A stretch of DNA of 64,000 bases, taken from positions 19,831,863-19,895,862 of the forward strand of contig NC_089280.1 of the NCBI RefSeq assembly GCF_963678975.1, in the 5' to 3' direction. Of this stretch, positions 24,461 to 36,009 are shown one piece after another. Under the pieces are notes generated by a model. It was not told where the DNA came from and did not search any database. It saw only the letters and a program-made list of their open reading frames with translations. The number at the start of each line of letters is the position of its first letter. Within the stretch, counting starts at the first letter, position 1. This DNA comes from Dysidea avara (lineage: Eukaryota > Porifera > Demospongiae > Dictyoceratida > Dysideidae). The position numbers were made by a program, and so were the translations under genes.

Positions 24461-25590
24461 CAACTTACGACAAATCACAAAGTTTTTTAACCCAGGTGTG
24501 CGCTTTGGTCGGCTGTGGGTGCACGCCTGGTTTACTGAAATTGTTTTCTGAAAGTGTGTGTGTGTGTTTGTCTCCGTTGAGTAAAACCATTAAATGGTAA
24601 AAGCAGCCTGTATGCAAGAAGTAAAAAGCTAAATGAAGTCTATATTAAACTTTTGTAAAGGTTAACTGAGGTTTCTTTTCGGTGGTCTCCTTAGGTGTGG
24701 CGGTGACTCTCTACAGGCTTTGTGAACTACCTTCCCTCTGATGTATGACTGAAGAACAATGGTACAGGCCTCATAGACTAGCTGGAATAGCCTAGATATC
24801 ACTTTGAATTGAAGGGGGGTTCCCGGTAGTTATGTGAATAAAATTTAAAGGCAGTTTGTAAATTGCTACTTTGATGTGTGAGAATATTATGTTATCCATC
24901 CATGTAGGTAAACAATGATAACTCAGAACAGAGTGCATCCACCATACATGATTGTGTATTTTTGTGTAAATCTGTCAACTTTGGATTTTCAAATGATATA
25001 ATGTGTCACTAACTTTCGTGGCAGTCAATTTGCGAGTAGTGGTCAGAGAGTACTATAGTAATTTTGTGCCTCATGGTAGTCACGTATTTACCAGTTGTGC
25101 CGAATGCTCACCCAGACTGGGAGGAACATCAGATTAGTCATGATTTCCAAATCATTGCACAGTTTAGTAAGAGGGTGTTACCATAGACTAGGTGTAAAAT
25201 TACTTTCACAGATGAGGAGGTCAAATTAAAAGTTGCACCATCACTTAAGAGAAAACCATGACTGCATCCCCATTACTGCAGGACCAGTGGCTTGCTGAGT
25301 CGCTGACTAAGTTTCCCGGCCAGTAGAAAAGCTTTAGTTCAGCAGCAAAACACCCTGGCAGTAACAGCTGGATCTCAGATGGCAAATACATTTTCTTCTC
25401 AGAGTACTGCTTTCCCAATTTAACCTTCTCTCAACTTGTACAGTGCTCAAACGGTTCAAACAACTTTGAGGTACCATCAACTGCAGACGGTATGGGGGTC
25501 ACCTAGAAACACTGACCAACGCACCATTCAATGGGGTTTATCTGAACCCGATATGGAGATGATTTCAAACGGTGAAGACAAGCAATTCCT
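24460..25590. other. LINE 3' flank and unrecognised sequence
   Basis: Just after the LINE fragment there is a T/G-rich stretch with ggtgtgcgctttggtcggctg and its partial complement gtgcacgcctgg, which may be an old LINE 3' UTR hairpin. The rest holds no recognised gene. Confidence 0.3.
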
Positions 25591-25597
25591 AGAGATA

Positions 25598-25690
25598 TGG
25601 GAGTAGTTTTCTTAGAGCAACAAGTCCTGGGTGACCCAGAGCATATTTGGTTGCAGTCAACCAGAAGGTTATTGTGGTTGGAAGACAGGT
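25598..25690 (+). pseudogene. REL-endonuclease fragment of a LINE
   Basis: It reads VVFLEQQVLGDPEH, matching VFLEQEIPGDPEH just upstream of the PD-(D/E)XK motif in the intact endonuclease at 50.5-50.7 kb. The RPD motif that should follow is not kept. It is a short remnant. Confidence 0.6.
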
Positions 25691-25966
25691 AAAAGGTGGT
25701 GCAGTGATGTTAATGTCCTATGAATCGATGAATTTATGTAGGTTTCTGTTTCCCTAGAATTCTATTTACAGGTGAAAAAGTTGTGAGATGCAAGGTGGTT
25801 GCCAAGAAATGGTTGTAGAATGTTGTTTTATTGCTAGAATCTTCCACTAAAACTACTCTAAACAGTCTATTATTTTATTAACTGTCCCACTAGGACCTAC
25901 ATAGAAAGCCTGTGATTTTGATAAACTAGCCAGCATAGATAAGTTATATAAACTAGCTAAAGATTC

Positions 25967-26260
25967 AACTATTATTTAATAATGATGTTTACAAAGTATG
26001 CAATGACAGTATATAAGTTTAGGAAGCTGCACCTGTAGCCTCAGGATAAGGAGTCATGTGATGAGGAATGAGTGGGATTGTCCCCATGTAAGCGTTGGCA
26101 GCTGTTCTCCTCCAAGAGTGAAGGGTGCCGACTCAACGAAGTGTCACTGGGCTTCAGGCTGAGGGTGACACATTTGACTGGTTAAAGGTCAAGCCAGCCT
26201 ACCCAGCATATTTGTGAGCCATATGTAATAAGGCCTGCAACTGTTGTGATGGCTCTATGA
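25967..26260 (-). pseudogene. Second copy of rearranged LINE fragment
   Basis: A direct duplicate of 23348-23640 with scattered differences. Both contain tataagtttaggaagctgca and the same minus-strand reverse-transcriptase scrap. Confidence 0.65.
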
Positions 26261-26399
26261 CTAGGTGCAACATAGGCTAGGATGGTAACTCTTCTATCCC
26301 AATCAAAGTTGCAGAGCTTTGTTCCCTATTAGACTCCTTCAAGTCACAGAAAAATAAAATGTAATAACTAGAGACCAACTTGCCTACAGAACACTATAT

Positions 26400-27040
26400 A
26401 TAAACTTTGTATTACCTGTATTGCAAAGAGGATCACATCCTGGGCTATAGAAATGGGAAGTGGATGCCATCAGCTATGTCCAAAACTTTTGAAGGATGCT
26501 CCAAGCATACTTTTCTTCTTCAATCCTGTATGCAAGACACTCAAAGAAAGATAGGAAAATTTACTACATTGTATGGCTGGACCTGAAAAATGCATTTGGG
26601 GTAGTGCCAACTTGCCGTCTTCTGTGATCAATAGAAGAACTGGAATGACATTACACTAACTCAACTATGCAGGTAAGAATAGGGAAACATCATACGAATG
26701 GCATACATTGTGAGAAAGGAGTAAAGCAAGGATGTCCATTCAGCCCAATTCTGTTTGACCTAAAACTAGAACAGTTGATACACAGTGTTAACAAGGAGGG
26801 CTATATCTTCACCCAAGGTGGAGTAGCTGTGCTGGCATATGCAGGTGACCTCTGCTTTATAGCAGATACCTCCAACCACCTACAAGAGATGCTTGACTGG
26901 GCACAAGAGTTCGCAATCTGGACAGGGCTGCAGTTCAAGGCGTCCAAATGCACAACCTCAAGTATAAACTGTGCCCCACGACACTTTGTGGAAAACAACA
27001 ATTTTCACATTAGGTTGAGGAGTTGTCCAATATGAGGATC
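26400..27040 (+). pseudogene. Decayed reverse-transcriptase fragment
   Basis: The clearest piece (26667-27035) reads EKGVKQGCPFSPILFDLKL, then AVLAYAGDLCFIADT, so the catalytic YADD has become YAGD. WTGLQFKASKCTTSS follows. It aligns to the RT palm of the LINE at 58.9-62.1 kb. The upstream part (26460-26640) repeats the scrap seen at 23640 and 27960. It is not functional. Confidence 0.8.
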
Positions 27041-27069
27041 ATTACTACTATTTGGGATGACTTGGTGCT

Positions 27070-27200
27070 GATGCCAGTGTCGCTGGGTTTCCAGCTGAGG
27101 GTGGCACATTTGGCTGGTTTAAAGGTCAAGCCAGCCCACCCAATGAACCATATGTAAAAGGGTCTGCAACTTGACAAAATGCAAGTTGTCTGCATAGGCT
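27070..27200 (-). pseudogene. Short LINE RT fragment
   Basis: It reads WAGLTFKPAKCATLSW, the segment following the YADD box. It is the third instance of this minus-strand scrap in the cluster. Confidence 0.65.
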
Positions 27201-27279
27201 AGGATGGTAACTTCAGCCCATAGAACTTTGGTCTCTATTCGACTCCTTCAAGTCATGGAACAGTGCAACAAGAGGACAC

Positions 27280-28110
27280 AGAACAAGTGCAACAAGAGGA
27301 TACAGAACAAGACAGTGGCAAACTAGGAGGAGGAACAACAGGAGACCATAGAGACACGGACAATACAAAGGAAAGAAGAGACTTCAGTTATAGATAGAGA
27401 GAGACCACCGTAACTCAGGTATGAATGACAGTAGACCAGCTGTACAAACAGCACACAGATAGGATTGACAATAGGGGTGATGGTAGGACAGATACTGATG
27501 AAACGCCAGGTAGCAGAATATCTGGACAACAGCGCTGCATCCAACAGATCAAACAGCTACAGGCCAAGTATTGACAGAATGCTAAGAACTGCATCGAAGA
27601 GAGGAAAGTTTGCAAGATACCTCTTGACCAATTTCACCACCAGATGGCAATGTGGACACTCACCAAGAAGGAGACCAACCAAGAGGCCTGACAGGGAAGT
27701 AATCTCACAGGTAAGACGGTTGCTGGCCAGGTCTGCACCTGGCCCAGATGGGTTAACCTATCAGAACTGGAAGATTCAAAAGCAGGACTACAGACTAATA
27801 CTCACTGTGAGTAGAATAGCCAAGAAGATACCAGACAGCTGGAAGACAGTACAACAGTACTGGCTTAAAAGAACAAATGATTTGCCTACAGAACACCATA
27901 TACAAACTTTGTGCTGCCTGTATTACAAAGAGGATCACATCTTGGGCTATAGAAGTGGGGAAGTGGATGCCATCAGCTATGCCCAAAAACTTTTGAAGGA
28001 TGCTCCAAGCATACTTTTCTTCTTCAATCCTGTATGCAAGACACTTGAAGAAGGCGTAGGAAAATTTACATTGCATAGCTGGACGTGGAAAATGCATTAG
28101 GGTTGTCAAC
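27280..28110 (+). pseudogene. LINE fragment: linker plus N-terminal RT
   Basis: A Gln/Arg/Asn-rich linker is followed by the RT fingers, RRLLARSAPGPDGLTYQNW (about 27716-27772), matching APGPDGITYRLW of the fuller copy. After about 27890 the open frame slips relative to the RT. In the neighbouring frame one reads LQNTIYKLCAACITKRI, and further on EGCSKHTFLLQSCMQD and a WLDVENALG palm motif. It has several frameshifts. Confidence 0.75.
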
Positions 28111-28519
28111 TAGCTATCTCCTGCAATCAACAGAAGAATTGAGCTTACATTACACCAACTGACTATGCAGGTAAGGATAGGGTAACACCACACAAAAGGA
28201 GAGCAGTAACTGAAAGAAACCAGACAATTTTTGATAGCCTTCTCATGAATTGGCAAAAACTGAATGCCTTACACTGATTCATGAAGCCGAAACTAGACTA
28301 CCTTACGGATCATACTGTCCACAAAAGGGGCCACGAATCTAGACAATCAAGTATGAATTATTTCCTAGAATGACTAGCATGCCTTACTTTTATACCTACT
28401 GGTGAGATGGTGGTCTGCAGTTACCTTAGAATCAGAACACTTATTGGGCCTCAACTATTTCTGTAAAGCAAGACATCTACACTGGCTCAGTTGAACAGTA
28501 TAGGGATGTACTGGTGACA

Positions 28520-28600
28520 TTCCCTGTGAAAAGGGAGTGAAGGAGAAAAGTTCCCTCAGTCCCACTCTCTTTGATCTGGCAACTAGTTAGAGCTTGAGCT
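28520..28600 (+). pseudogene. RT motif remnant
   Basis: CEKGVKEKSSLSPTLFDLAT corresponds to CERGVKQGCPLSPILFDLAL of the LINE RT. It is a very short relic, ended on the right by a MITE. Confidence 0.55.
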
Positions 28601-28633
28601 TGGGATGCAAAAGCTGGAGGTATTCAGATTGTT

Positions 28634-28879
28634 ATATGTGACCGGATTTGACAAAACCAGGCTTCCACACACATCCAATTCTTCGACTTTAATTGCTAGT
28701 AACTTGACAATGCAGTATGCTATTGCCCTACAATTTTCACATAATGCTTTCATTGCTTTATGTAATAACAAGTCCAAATTTGAAACTGATAGCTCACTTT
28801 CATACTGAATTATGGTCCTTCAAAGTTGTAAATTATGATGTGTGTGGAAGCCTGGTTTTGTCAAATCCGGTCACATATA
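28634..28879. mobile_element. MITE with ~40-bp terminal inverted repeats
   Basis: About 245 bp. Near-perfect TIRs begin TGTGACCGGATTTGACAAAA at both ends. The flanks are tata-rich, so a TATA target duplication is possible but ambiguous. A degenerate similar sequence (atgtgactggattt) lies near 62666. It sits among LINE fragments. Confidence 0.75.
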
Positions 28880-28889
28880 TATTTCTGCT

Positions 28890-29060
28890 CTTGTTTGTCT
28901 TACTACTAGAAGGTTGTCAGATTCTTCTTCAAATGGTATCGCCACATCTACCACCACTATCTTATTCTTCTCCCTTTGACCACAACCAGGTTAAGCCCCG
29001 GATCACCTGTTCCAACAAGACTTCGCTTGGATTACTTATCTTAAACATTTGAGGATTTCT
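28890..29060 (-). pseudogene. REL-endonuclease fragment of a LINE
   Basis: On the minus strand one reads EVLLEQVI, then a frame change, then KIVVVDVAIPFEEESDNL. This matches VFLEQEIP...IIVDVTIPYEGESDAL in the endonuclease of the copy at 50.6 kb. It includes the catalytic Asp of the PD-(D/E)XK fold but is broken by at least one frameshift. Confidence 0.65.
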
Positions 29061-29369
29061 CCTTGCCTATTGTTGATTAACCCCACTGATAGGTGGCAAT
29101 AGTTTCAACATGTGAGATTGAATTTCTGGGTGTCCCACAACTACCTTGAAGACGCTTTTACCAGACGTTTTAACCACTGTGCAAAGATGGGAGGTCAACT
29201 CTCGTCTTACTGGCAAAGCGGTAGAGAGAAATGTACTTGTCATCTGGAGTCTAGCTATTGCTGCTAGGATGTTTTGCCAATGAGCTAAAGTTATCACATG
29301 CAGACAATGGTTGGTCTATACAGAAAGTGCATTCTTCATAAGTACATACCACATTTTGATGATCACCTA

Positions 29370-31290
29370 TAATAGCACAGACATTTTTATACTGAAAGGT
29401 TGCAAGGCAGCATTAAAGTACTAGGTTGGCCACTTAAACCATAACCGATACTGATCTGATATCAAAAATGGCCGATACTGATAAAAATATTGATATCAGT
29501 GCATTCCTAATGAGTACATCAGTTCCAGCTACAAACATTTTTTGTTCTTATCAACAACACCTTATCGGAAACTATCTACAAACAGCCTCATCTACAAACA
29601 GCCTCAATTACACCACATTTTTATAAAACTTTGACAAATTCTTCTACATAATTGTTCAAAATTAAACCCACAATCAAAAACGAAACGCATTAATCCTTTG
29701 CTTTGATCACTTGATTTCATATTTAAGAGCCTTGATCGTCAACCATAAAAGGTTAGTAAATTCTCTTGCTGCTGTTTGCTTTCAAAAAGTCACTTTTGCA
29801 GAGATCTCGATCGCTTGGAAAACCCTCTGATCACTTGATTTTAGTCGTGTATAGAAGAGACCACCACCCCTTGTTTCAAACTGTTGCACAAAGATGCTCA
29901 CAAAGCTATTTGTGTCAAACAAGGCTAAAAGATCAAAAGAGGAGGCATATAGCACTTCACAGACACAGACATGATATTTCATGCTGTTTATATGTAACAC
30001 TAACACATACAAAGACATGACATTTCACAACCAACATCTAGCACCTGTACAAAACTGTAAAAATACAGCATGACACTTCAGAGGTGTGATATTTCATGCT
30101 ATGATATTTCATGCAAAAGGATGATACCTAGCACTTCTAAAGCTGTAAAAAGGTGATATACATATATACGCAAAAAAGAAAAAAAAAGTGGTGGCAATCA
30201 CTTCTAATAGTACACACGTTTTTATACTGAAAAGTTGCAAGGCAGCATTACAAGTACTAGGTTGACCACTCAAACCATAACAGATCCAATATCATCAAAA
30301 ATGGCCGATACCAATAAAAATATTGATATCAATACATCCCTAATGAGTACATCAGTTCCAGCTACAAACATTTTTTCTCTCATCAACAACACTTTATTGG
30401 CAACTATCTATAAACAGCCCTAAAACTTTGACAAATTCTTCTACATGATCATTCAAAACCCACAATCAAAAACTACATGCATTAATCCTTTGCTTAATTT
30501 GATCACTTGATTTCATTAAGAGCCTTGACTGTCAACCATAAAAGGTTATTAAATTCTCTTGCTGCTATGTTTGCTTTCAAAGTCACTTTCGCAGAGATCT
30601 TGATCGCTTGTAAAACTCCTTTGATCACTTGATCTTAGTTGTGTTTCAACAGATAGTATAGAAGAGATCACCATTGTTTCAAACTGGTTGCAGAGATGCT
30701 TACAAAGCTTTTCCTGTCAAACAAGACTACAAAAGATCAAAATAATATATATAAAAAGAGGAGGCATCTAGCACTTCAGACATATATGTAACACTAGCAC
30801 ACAAAGGCGTGACATTTCACATTGTTGCAGAACCTCTAGCACCTGTATTTAAAAACTGTAGAAACACAGCATGACACTTCAGAGGTGTAATCGGGCGTGA
30901 TATTTCATGCTGTTTATATGCAACACTACTGAGGATTTCCAAATCTTTGCAACACCAAATTGCAATGCATTCATGTGCACGCCTCTCACGTGAAATTTTA
31001 AATTCTTATAACACGCTATGAGACCAGTGAAACACAGACACACGAGTACAAAATCTGTCAAAAAATGACTTGATTGAATCATAACCGTTGGTCCAGTGTA
31101 AAGGGCATCGTCGAATGGGTAAAAGGCAGGAAGTGACGTACTGGATCACGGTTTTACACTTTGCGTTTCAGACATGTTACAAAGATTTGGAAATCCTCAG
31201 TAACACATACAAAGGCGTGACATTTCACGACCAACGTCTAGCACCTGTATAAAACCGTAGAATACAGCATGACACTTCAGAGGCAAGGGG
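29370..31290. repeat. Tandem copies of an ~800-bp dispersed repeat
   Basis: The unit at about 29380-30175 recurs at 30215-31000 and partly at 31200-31290. Shared pieces include atactgataaaaatattgat, gatcacttgatttcat and the tail cagcatgacacttcagagg. The third copy is split by the insertion stack starting at 31294 and resumes at about 36010 with tctagcacttctaaagc. No coding content. Confidence 0.6.
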
Positions 31291-31461
31291 GTATCACTCC
31301 AATAGACACTGTACTACGATCTGCGACCACGGTCATAACCGGTCAAGATCGGTTTTCAATTTTGACCGTTGACTTCCATCAAAAATTTGTCTTGACTACT
31401 GACCTGGTTCCGTTTATTTTCGCTATATTTTCGTGTACTACTTACTCACGAAGCTTTGACC

Positions 31462-32892
31462 TAGTCTCGCATGGCCAGACTGCTTTTTTCTGTATATTGG
31501 CTGGGGAAAAAGGGTCTGGTGCAACTCTAATAACTGTTTACTTCTGTCTGGGGACGCTAATTGAATAACATTGACCGCAAAGGAGGCGCCGATGACGTCA
31601 GTAAGTAAACTCAAGATCTGTATATTATCTATGGTTTATCCTTTAAATACTAGTTAAAGCACCGCCGCGAGTGCAATATGGGAAAAAATAGCACGAGGGC
31701 GTGGGCGGGAGACTAATACAGCACGAGGCGAAGGCGAGAGACTAATACAGCACGAGGCGAAGCCGAGTGCTGTATTAGGTTCGAGACCATGCCCGAGTGC
31801 TATTTTTTCCATATTGCACGAGCAATGGCGGTGCTTTAACTGGTTTATTGTACTAAAGTAGTGGCTGCGAAGAGTGGGGGTGACGCCAAGTAGCAGGAGG
31901 TGAGTGCCTATCCGCGTAAGCTCGAGACCGTGTGTATTCACTGCAGTGATTAACATTATTCATACTCGTTCATACTGCCTCCAGCGTCAGAGCACCAGCG
32001 TGATGAAGCTAGCTAGCTACGTAGCTTTAATTGATTTGAGCTGCCGAGAGCGACAGTAAGTGGCCAACTGCTTCTTTCTCGGTTGAGGCCTGGCTTAAAG
32101 CCCATGAGTAAGTCTGTGACTTTGTTATAGAGAGGCTTGCTATTGTGTTTGGCGGGTGAGAACGCATTTATGAAGCCATGGTGTGGCGCTGGGAATGATA
32201 CCACGAAGGCAACTGGAGCGAATTAACTTATCGTGTTCCACCTGGCTTTACAACGTGGACAGGAGTCATTTTGTAGTGTTGATAACACCGTGTGCTCTGT
32301 TCCTTTTCCCTAAGAATGTAGCTAATTCGCCCACTTGTGTTTAGGTCATGGCATTGTTCTATGTGTTTATGATATGTCATAATTGTTGAATGGCTTCATA
32401 ATATTGCAGTGGTTTGGTGAAAAGAATGCGATAACGGCATTGGTCATGCTTTGGTCAACTTGTTTACTGTTTCAACAGTGCTGTATTGGGATCAAAGGGA
32501 AAATACAGCACACTTGAAATAAATACAGCACCCTGCCAGCTTTGAAGTGTGCAGCCAGGTATACAATATGGAATAAAAGTACACTTTTCACTTTGATCTT
32601 TTCACCCAAAGTACAATAAACGAATCTTAATTTGCTCCGATGTTTTTTTTATAGCGTGATGTCTCTTTTATAGCGTCTTGAAAGTTCATAACAAGACTCA
32701 CAACCGGAGCAGGAGTGTAGGAATACCTCATAGTTTTACTGACGTCATAGCACCTCCTTTGTGACCAATGTTATTCAATTAGCGTCCCCGGAATCTGGGG
32801 AAGGCTCCAAAGTAAACAGCTATTGGAGTTGCACCAGACCCTTTTTCCCCCACCCAATACACGGAAAAAAGCGGTCTGGCCACGCGAGACTA
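31462..32892. mobile_element. Foldback element, Mutator-like, copy 2
   Basis: It has the same TIRs as 3283-3732 (TAGTCTCGC...), with a 9-bp duplication gctttgacc at 31453-31461 and 32893-32901. Relative to copy 1 it is split at ttatcctttaaa / aaacgaatcttaa by a roughly 970-bp hairpin-headed element. Its own two arms differ more than those of copy 1, so it is probably older. Confidence 0.8.
31650..32618. mobile_element. Hairpin-headed repeat element, copy 2
   Basis: It starts with a long hairpin (31652-31845) built on ttaaagcaccgccgcgagtg and gcaatggcggtgctttaa, with internal tandem agcacgaggcgaag units. Its tail (acttttcactttgatc, cccaaagtac) matches the element in the KDM8 intron. It sits within the MULE foldback; taaa flanks both sides and may be a 4-bp duplication. 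Non-coding. Confidence 0.6.
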
Positions 32893-33437
32893 GCTTTGAC
32901 CGTGCTGGAAACAGTTTGACCGTTGTTTAGTGAAAAATCGGCTTTGTTCATTGACCTTTAGTTTTGACCGCGGTCGCAGATCGTAGTACAGTGCCTATTG
33001 GAGGGTAGTCACTAATTTTCGGACTGGACTGGACCAGTGGACCAATACTCCAGCGCACTCCACGGAGTCCAGTCCGCATTTTAGAAGCTTGTGACTAATT
33101 TGCGGACTATATAACCACAGCACGACAGATATATCGCCTTAATACTTGGCTATTTATTTCTTAATTAACATTTAGGCAGGCTAACCTGTGAAGCCTGTAA
33201 TTAGAAGTTTCTCTTTACATCGCTGGGGAAGGCCGAAACACGGAGAAATTACGATGCATGATGCCTAATTTCGTTACCATGGATAGCAGCTGCAACTATA
33301 GTAGGCGAGAATGTCCTTAACAGCTCATCCTATCATACTGAACCAAGCAGAGGAACTTAACGTGGGAAGCAGCCTACGACATTCTTACAGCGCAAGATGA
33401 AAAATATGTGGAATCGACCGTACCACCAGTGAAACCC

Positions 33438-33939
33438 CAGTGGCGGATTTAGGATTTTTAAAACGGGATTTCTGAAAGTTGGTGTAGCTGAATAAGGCAT
33501 CTGATGACATTTCTCCAGAAAATTTTGAGATTTTAGAAACTCTGAGATTGGATTTTAGGCTACTTCAGTTAGTTAGCAATTAGCTACAAGAAATCCAATG
33601 CTTTAATCTGTAAATACTATAGCTAACTATAGGGCAAAAATGGTGACTGTAAGCTGTAGCTTTGATTGCTATATTAGAGTAGTTACTTGACTGCTCTATT
33701 AGAGTATCTCGATCGTTTTTAATGCAGTGGGAGATGAAAAATGAAGTGTTGCTGAGAGTTTAATAGCTATACTGAAATGGTGTTAGCTAAGTGCAGCTGC
33801 ATGCATGCTACTATATAGTTGTTTGATATTACAAATTGTCAGTGCAACAATGTTTATGCATGTATTTAGACTTGCACTGAGCTAAATTTAAAAGGGGGTT
33901 TCTGTCGAAACCCCAGAAACCCATCTAGATCCGCCACTG
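33438..33939. mobile_element. MITE with CAGTGGCGGATTTAGG ends
   Basis: TIRs CAGTGGCGGATTTAGG and CTAGATCCGCCACTG, flanked by aaccc on both sides (33433-33437 and 33940-33944). It holds the recurrent 28-nt motif on the minus strand at 33688-33715. It is related in end sequence and 5-bp duplication to 39835-40701. Confidence 0.7.
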
Positions 33940-34149
33940 AACCCTGCTCTGGGGAAGTGTTCTTGTATCGTGCTTTAGACACAAAGAGAAGAAGTGAGTT
34001 AGTGGTGCACTGAATTGTGTGACTAAACAGGGAATGTGGGCACAAACTACACCCTGTCACACTACAAGTACGTCGTGCAAACTAGTCATGTTTTATAAGA
34101 TAATCAATTGTCAAGTGGAAGTTCCATCTATCTCACTAACATCAATGTC

Positions 34150-34400
34150 ATCAGTTACCAGAGGTCATTCACAACGTTTCAGAATCCCATAAGCAAGAAT
34201 CAACTCGTACTTATTTTCCTTTTTACCATCCACTATTAAATTATGGAATACTTTGCCAGAAGATGTGGTCAATCAGCCATCTATAAACTGTTTTAAGAAC
34301 ATTTTGTTAAATCATCTGAATTTACTTTGATTTTGTTTTTGTATCTGTGTGTTATACTCCTTGATGGAGTCCTACACAGTAATAAATAAATAAAGTAATA
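34150..34400 (+). pseudogene. 3' end of an L2/CR1-like LINE
   Basis: It reads LWNTLPEDVVNQPSINCFK and ILLNHLNLL, resembling the C-terminus ...INDWNSLPVDLVEVADADIF of the fragment at 41.9-42.5 kb. A 3' UTR (ggagtcctacacagtaataa) and a short TAAA repeat tail follow. It is a 5'-truncated insertion, usual for this LINE group. Confidence 0.65.
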
Positions 34401-34409
34401 TTGCAGTAC

Positions 34410-35490
34410 TGGAACAGAATATTTTCATTCTGCAACTTGTATCATAAAGCCAATTAAATGCTTACTAAGAGCTGAAAATTGCATTGCCATAGAATGGTGG
34501 CATGAAGAGTGTTGGAAGTTTGAAAACGTAGGCAAAATCCATGTGCCCATGCACATGCCCTATTTTTGCAGGCCCAGTCACAAATATATTTGTTTTTTTA
34601 GTGGATCTTTCTGACCTGTGTGTGATGTGTGGGTCTGCCGATTTGTATGATAATTGGGTAGGTCAAATGTAATATCACATTCTTAATTTGTAAATGTGTA
34701 AACCACTTCCAGGTCAAGTGTACACAATGCCAATGCTGGCAACACACTGAATGTGTAAATGAAGTCATATCTGACAACTTCCTCTGTTGTAGCTGCGCCC
34801 GTCTCTAGTGGATGCCATGTTATTTGACTTGTGATAGTATACTCTCCCTTATACATTGTAAGATTGTCGTTTTTCAAGTTAAACAAATAAGGAAATACAG
34901 TATTATATTATAATAATTGCATTTTATTTATTTTATTTATTTATTATTACTTTATGGCAAGTATGCCAAGGGTCTGCAAGCAACTGGTGCATGTATAGTT
35001 ATATGACAAAAAGTACACATAAACAACCAGCTAGCTATAAGACTGACAAATACGTAGCTAACATGTTCCATCATAAATATTAGAGCCTACAGGACCATAT
35101 AAGCTCTACTGTATGTGGTTTCATTCAGACAGAGTTTCAAAACTTTCTATTACATAGTTGAAAGTAGCTACCCTTGTGAAGTACGTAGCTACTGTACACT
35201 TGGGCACAAGTCCACAACCATTGCATGGTTGTATAGGTGACTGAAGCGGTGGCCACTGAAGCTAGCAAGCCAGCTACCGGCGTAGTGAGTAGCATTGCAG
35301 CTGGCTACAACATCGTATCATGCAGTTGGGATTCTTTAATATCTATAATATGCATGGTTTTCACTTCCCCGATGGGTCTTGAAGACTACAGGTAGCCTAA
35401 ATAACTTATCACGATGACAGACCATGCAATTGATTCATGTAGCCCACAAGACTATAGATGTGTAGGCATCTCGCTAAAGCATACTCTCGA
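34410..35490. other. No gene recognised
   Basis: AT-rich sequence inside the insertion stack, with a TTTA-type low-complexity run near 34920-34950. Nothing further can be supported. Confidence 0.35.
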
Positions 35491-35493
35491 TTA

Positions 35494-35752
35494 CGCACCT
35501 ATCAATGTCACGCCCCACCTACCCCAGGTGGGGATTTGTCATCCAAGTTCGCCCCCAGGGTAGGGGGATTTGCAACACGAATACCCGTACTTTTCCATAC
35601 TGTTGTGATTCCCGGGATAATTAGTAGCTAGGGGATTCGTAACTCAAAGTTGTCCCCAGGGGTGGGGAATTTGCATTCTCGCATTTGCAAATCCCCAACA
35701 ATCCCCACCTCTGCCCGACCTGGTGTAGGTGGGCTTGACATTGATAGGCGCA
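35494..35752. mobile_element. PIF/Harbinger-like MITE, copy 2
   Basis: Ends CGCACCTATCAATGTCA and TGACATTGATAGGCGCA, flanked by TTA on both sides (35491-35493 and 35753-35755). The interior is rich in ggggatttg / caaatcccc inverted blocks, as in copy 1 at 2318-2614. Confidence 0.65.
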
Positions 35753-35879
35753 TTAGTATGGGCAGACTGAATGGCCGACTCCTATACTATAGCTGTGCCA
35801 GGCGTGTGAACCAGCCGAGAAGTCCTCTGAGCCATCAAGTCATCCTGATGATCACTCCGCAGGTCAGTGGACTTGGTCG

Positions 35880-35985
35880 CCAGTCCAGTCCGCTGGTCCA
35901 GTCCAGTCCGCTGGTCCAGTCCAGTCCGCTGGTCCAGTCCAGTCCGCTGGTCCAGTCCAGTCCGCTGGTCCAGTCCAGTCCGAAT
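35880..35985. repeat. 18-bp tandem repeat
   Basis: About six copies of ccagtccgctggtccagt. Because 18 is a multiple of three, two frames stay open, but this is not a gene. The unit is the same sequence that forms the inner end of the adjacent insertion-stack terminus. Confidence 0.85.
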
Positions 35986-36009
35986 TTTAGTGACGGCCTA
36001 TTGGAGTGA

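Larger units (their letters stand above)
31294..36009. mobile_element. Insertion stack with TCACTCCAATAG ends
   Basis: The left end TCACTCCAATAG (31294) and right end CTATTGGAGTGA (to 36009) are exact complements, and the same host repeat continues on both sides. There is also an internal boundary near 33004. There, gcagatcgtagtacagtgcc and TATTGGAGGG complement the left end over about 35 bp, and a new TCACTAATTTTCGGACTGG block begins. That block is mirrored at 35970-35995. So either two related elements inserted side by side, or one element carries duplicated ends. Nested inside are a MULE foldback, a hairpin-headed element, a GGCGGAT element, a LINE end and a MITE. Confidence 0.6.
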
